Assembly: GCA_964614375.1 (NCBI GenBank)
Contig: CAZTLI010000297.1
Location: forward strand, 1-6,957
Source: CAZTLI01 sp964614375
GTDB taxonomy: Bacteria > Chloroflexota > Anaerolineae > Aggregatilineales > Phototrophicaceae
DNA: 6,957 nucleotides
Direction: 5' to 3'
Below, piece by piece: positions 4,905-6,957 of the stretch; position 1 is the first letter of the stretch, and the number at the start of each line of letters is the position of its first letter. The translations under genes were made by a program, and so were the position numbers. The notes below the pieces were generated by a model, which made no database searches, had not been told where the DNA came from, and saw nothing but the letters and a program-made list of their open reading frames with translations.

Positions 4905-6957
4905 ATGCGGACGTGTTTCGCGTTTCTTATATTGGCTCTGTTACTCATGAGTCCAACTACTTTTGCACAGGACACCCCGTGTCGATCTGTAACAGGAACA
5001 GTGGTACAAGAGACCTATACCAGCAGCGTTTTACAGGGGCAGTGGCGCTATTCAATCTATTTACCTCCGTGTTATGACCAAACTGATTCAACCTACCCTG
5101 TCCTGTACCTGCTCCATGGCTCGAATGACGATGATAATCACTGGCTGCGTTTGGGATTACAATACACGCTTGATCGAGGGATTATTCAGGGTGTGTTACC
5201 GCCTGTTATTGTCGTGATGCCCTATGGCGACACATTGAGTAATCGCAACGAATTTGGTGTACAGTCATGGCCGACGATATTGATTAACGATTTGCTGCCG
5301 ACTATCGAAGCGCGTTATCGCGTAAGCAGCGACCCGCAGCGCCGGGCGATTGGCGGGATTTCGCGCGGGGGATTCTGGGCATTTCACATTGCGCTGCGTT
5401 ATCCCGAATTGTTCAGTCGTGTGGGTGGGCACAGTGCCTTCTTCGATGACAATCATGCGCCGCCACAATTCAATCCGTTGGATTTGGCGTTATCCGCGGA
5501 TTTTGCTGGACTTGATATTTGGCTGGATAGAGGACGCGACGATTTCGCAGCGCCGGGACTGGAGGTGATGCACGAACGCCTCGATTGGCGCGGCATTCCG
5601 CACGAATACACGGTCTATCCATCGGGTGAGCACAACAATGATTATTGGGCGAGTCATCTCGAAGACTACTTAGCTTTCTATACCCGCGATTGGAATGAAC
5701 GTCTGATTGTGGACGCCACCCTTATTGATGTTGATGAAGGTATTGACCTCTATTTGCCTGTCGTCAGTTTTCCGAGCATTCAATATCGCGTCGATTCGAA
5801 CCAGTTATCTGCAATTGCCGCCGGAGAATGGGATGGCAACTTGATACTGGCGACAGATGTAGCGGAGAGGCTCACGACTTCGGGTGTCCTTCTGCATCCA
5901 GACACCCGCCTGATTGAACCTGAGCGATTATTTGATTATCTCTGGCGAGAGCGCACGTCGTATACGCTGCTGCCATTTGACCGCTTGAATACACGCTATC
6001 GGATTCTGTATGTTGATAGCCAGCATCCGCTCAACGCTGATCTGGCTGATTATCCGTTTGCGTTCGCCAGTGAGACACCGAACTACTATCCAAACCGTTT
6101 GACTACGATTTCGATGTCGGGCGTGACGGCGCTTGCACGGCAGACGCGCGTGGCGATAGAGAGTAACAGCGTGCAGTGGGCAGGTGAGGCGATTCGGCCT
6201 TATGTCACACAGGCGGATTTTTTTCATACCAGCAGCGAAGTCTCGTTTTTTGAGACGTGTCCCCAGACGACAGGCGAGTTATTGGGCGGGTCAAACAGCA
6301 TGTGTTCCGATGATGCCCATTTTGAATTGCTGACATTTCTGGATGTTGATGTGATTGAACTTTCGGGCAATCATAATAACGATTATGGCTTCGCTGCCTA
6401 TCGTCGAACGTTAGCAATGTACAATGACGCGCAAATTCCCACGATAGGCGGCGGTGAGTCGCTTGCAGAGGCACGCCAACCCTTGATTTTGCAGCACAAC
6501 GGCGGTTCAATCGCACTGGTTGCTTGCAATTGGATTGGCCCCTATTATGCGCTGGTTGATGACGATGCCGGGCGTCCGGGTGCGGCCTTTTGTGATTGGG
6601 ACTGGTTGCGGGAAACCCTGCCCGTCTTAGCTGCCGAGAACGATGTATTGATCGTGACGATTCAATATCAAGAAATTGAGGATTACATCCCTTCGGATAG
6701 TCAACGCTATGATTTTCGACGTATCGCTGAATTGGGCGCGGATGTCGTATTAGGCACACAGGCACATCAGCCGCAGACCTTCGAGTTTTATCCGGTGGGT
6801 GAGCGCACCGCATTTATTCACTATGGATTGGGTAATTTGTTTTTTGATCAAGAATTCTGGGGTAATATGCGCTTTTTCATCGACACCCTCTATATCTACG
6901 ACGGACAGGTCGTGACTGTTGACCTATTCACTGGCATCATTGAAGACCGCGCTCGTC
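4905..6957 (+). CDS. Secreted esterase-CapA fusion protein, 3' end cut by window
   Basis: The frame stays open for 684 codons from the ATG at 4905 to the window edge. An in-frame TAA at 4896 fixes the 5' side, and AAGGTG (4889-4894) can serve as Shine-Dalgarno. Residues 1-21 are a Sec signal peptide, probably cut after TTFA. Residues about 25-255 are an esterase-D/feruloyl-esterase-like alpha/beta hydrolase: LLHGSND (His71-Gly72), VVMPYGD, nucleophile Ser153 in GISRGG, likely acid Asp212 or Asp213, and His243 in GEHNNDYW. Residues about 255-395 are unassigned. Residues about 398-684 resemble CapA/PGA_cap: SMSGVTALAR (403-412), SSEVSFF with Glu445, SGNHNNDYG with His490, GADVVLGTQAHQPQ with His621, and HYGLGNLFFDQ. 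Probably only a short C-terminal tail is missing. Substrates are unknown; an acylated surface polymer is a guess. No clear promoter lies between the terminator and the ATG. Confidence 0.85.
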   Translation, partial: MRTCFAFLILALLLMSPTTFAQDTPCRSVTGTVVQETYTSSVLQGQWRYSIYLPPCYDQTDSTYPVLYLLHGSNDDDNHWLRLGLQYTLDRGIIQGVLPPVIVVMPYGDTLSNRNEFGVQSWPTILINDLLPTIEARYRVSSDPQRRAIGGISRGGFWAFHIALRYPELFSRVGGHSAFFDDNHAPPQFNPLDLALSADFAGLDIWLDRGRDDFAAPGLEVMHERLDWRGIPHEYTVYPSGEHNNDYWASHLEDYLAFYTRDWNERLIVDATLIDVDEGIDLYLPVVSFPSIQYRVDSNQLSAIAAGEWDGNLILATDVAERLTTSGVLLHPDTRLIEPERLFDYLWRERTSYTLLPFDRLNTRYRILYVDSQHPLNADLADYPFAFASETPNYYPNRLTTISMSGVTALARQTRVAIESNSVQWAGEAIRPYVTQADFFHTSSEVSFFETCPQTTGELLGGSNSMCSDDAHFELLTFLDVDVIELSGNHNNDYGFAAYRRTLAMYNDAQIPTIGGGESLAEARQPLILQHNGGSIALVACNWIGPYYALVDDDAGRPGAAFCDWDWLRETLPVLAAENDVLIVTIQYQEIEDYIPSDSQRYDFRRIAELGADVVLGTQAHQPQTFEFYPVGERTAFIHYGLGNLFFDQEFWGNMRFFIDTLYIYDGQVVTVDLFTGIIEDRAR

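Noticed and set aside
4835..5077. An 80-codon plus-strand frame starting before the esterase-CapA gene
   Set aside because: It begins inside the terminator region and overlaps the signal-peptide and early esterase coding sequence in another frame. It shows no domain and no Shine-Dalgarno.
5928..6813. Two overlapping minus-strand open frames (99 and 202 codons)
   Set aside because: They lie opposite the CapA-like part of the long plus-strand gene, encode Arg/His-rich sequence with no family resemblance, and the plus frame has convincing conserved motifs throughout.
1..6957. Possible mobile element, CRISPR array, prophage or defence system
   Set aside because: No terminal repeats, spaced direct repeats, transposase, integrase or phage genes are visible. 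Composition and gene types look like ordinary chromosome.

Overview
The window looks like a piece of bacterial chromosome from a Chloroflexota-type organism (Anaerolineae-like). I infer this from the CapA-like domain of the last gene, whose sequence style (SGVTALAR, GNHNNDYG, GTQAHQPQ, HYGLGNLFFDQ) I associate with that phylum. The taxonomic call is moderate and needs a database search. Base composition looks even across the window, and I see no insertion sequence, tRNA, rRNA, CRISPR array or prophage signature.

Left part, minus strand (1-2108): the rod-shape cluster mreB, then mreC, then the first 16 codons of what is most likely mreD. mreB starts with GTG and mreC with TTG, each behind a good Shine-Dalgarno sequence. 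Each gene is also preceded by a near-perfect extended -10 promoter (TGnTATAAT) 26-28 bases before its Shine-Dalgarno and start region, so mreC and mreD can be transcribed independently of mreB. The products form the membrane-anchored elongasome scaffold that guides lateral peptidoglycan synthesis.

Centre, plus strand (2109-4813): a 278-base divergent intergenic region is followed by tilS, the tRNA-Ile lysidine synthetase, and then by a response regulator with an NtrC-like receiver and an OmpR/PhoB-type DNA-binding domain. No histidine kinase gene is visible beside the regulator. A plausible promoter with a dyad over its -35 lies between tilS and the regulator, and a clear intrinsic terminator follows the regulator.

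Right part, plus strand (4905-6957): a long open frame that has no stop before the window ends, traced codon by codon for 684 codons. It encodes a secreted protein joining an esterase-D/feruloyl-esterase-like alpha/beta hydrolase domain, a middle region of uncertain nature, and a CapA-like (PGA_cap) domain with altered metal-site motifs. This esterase-CapA fusion is the most unusual item here. By inference it could modify or turn over an acylated extracellular or envelope polymer. Its closeness to cell-shape genes and a regulator is suggestive only.
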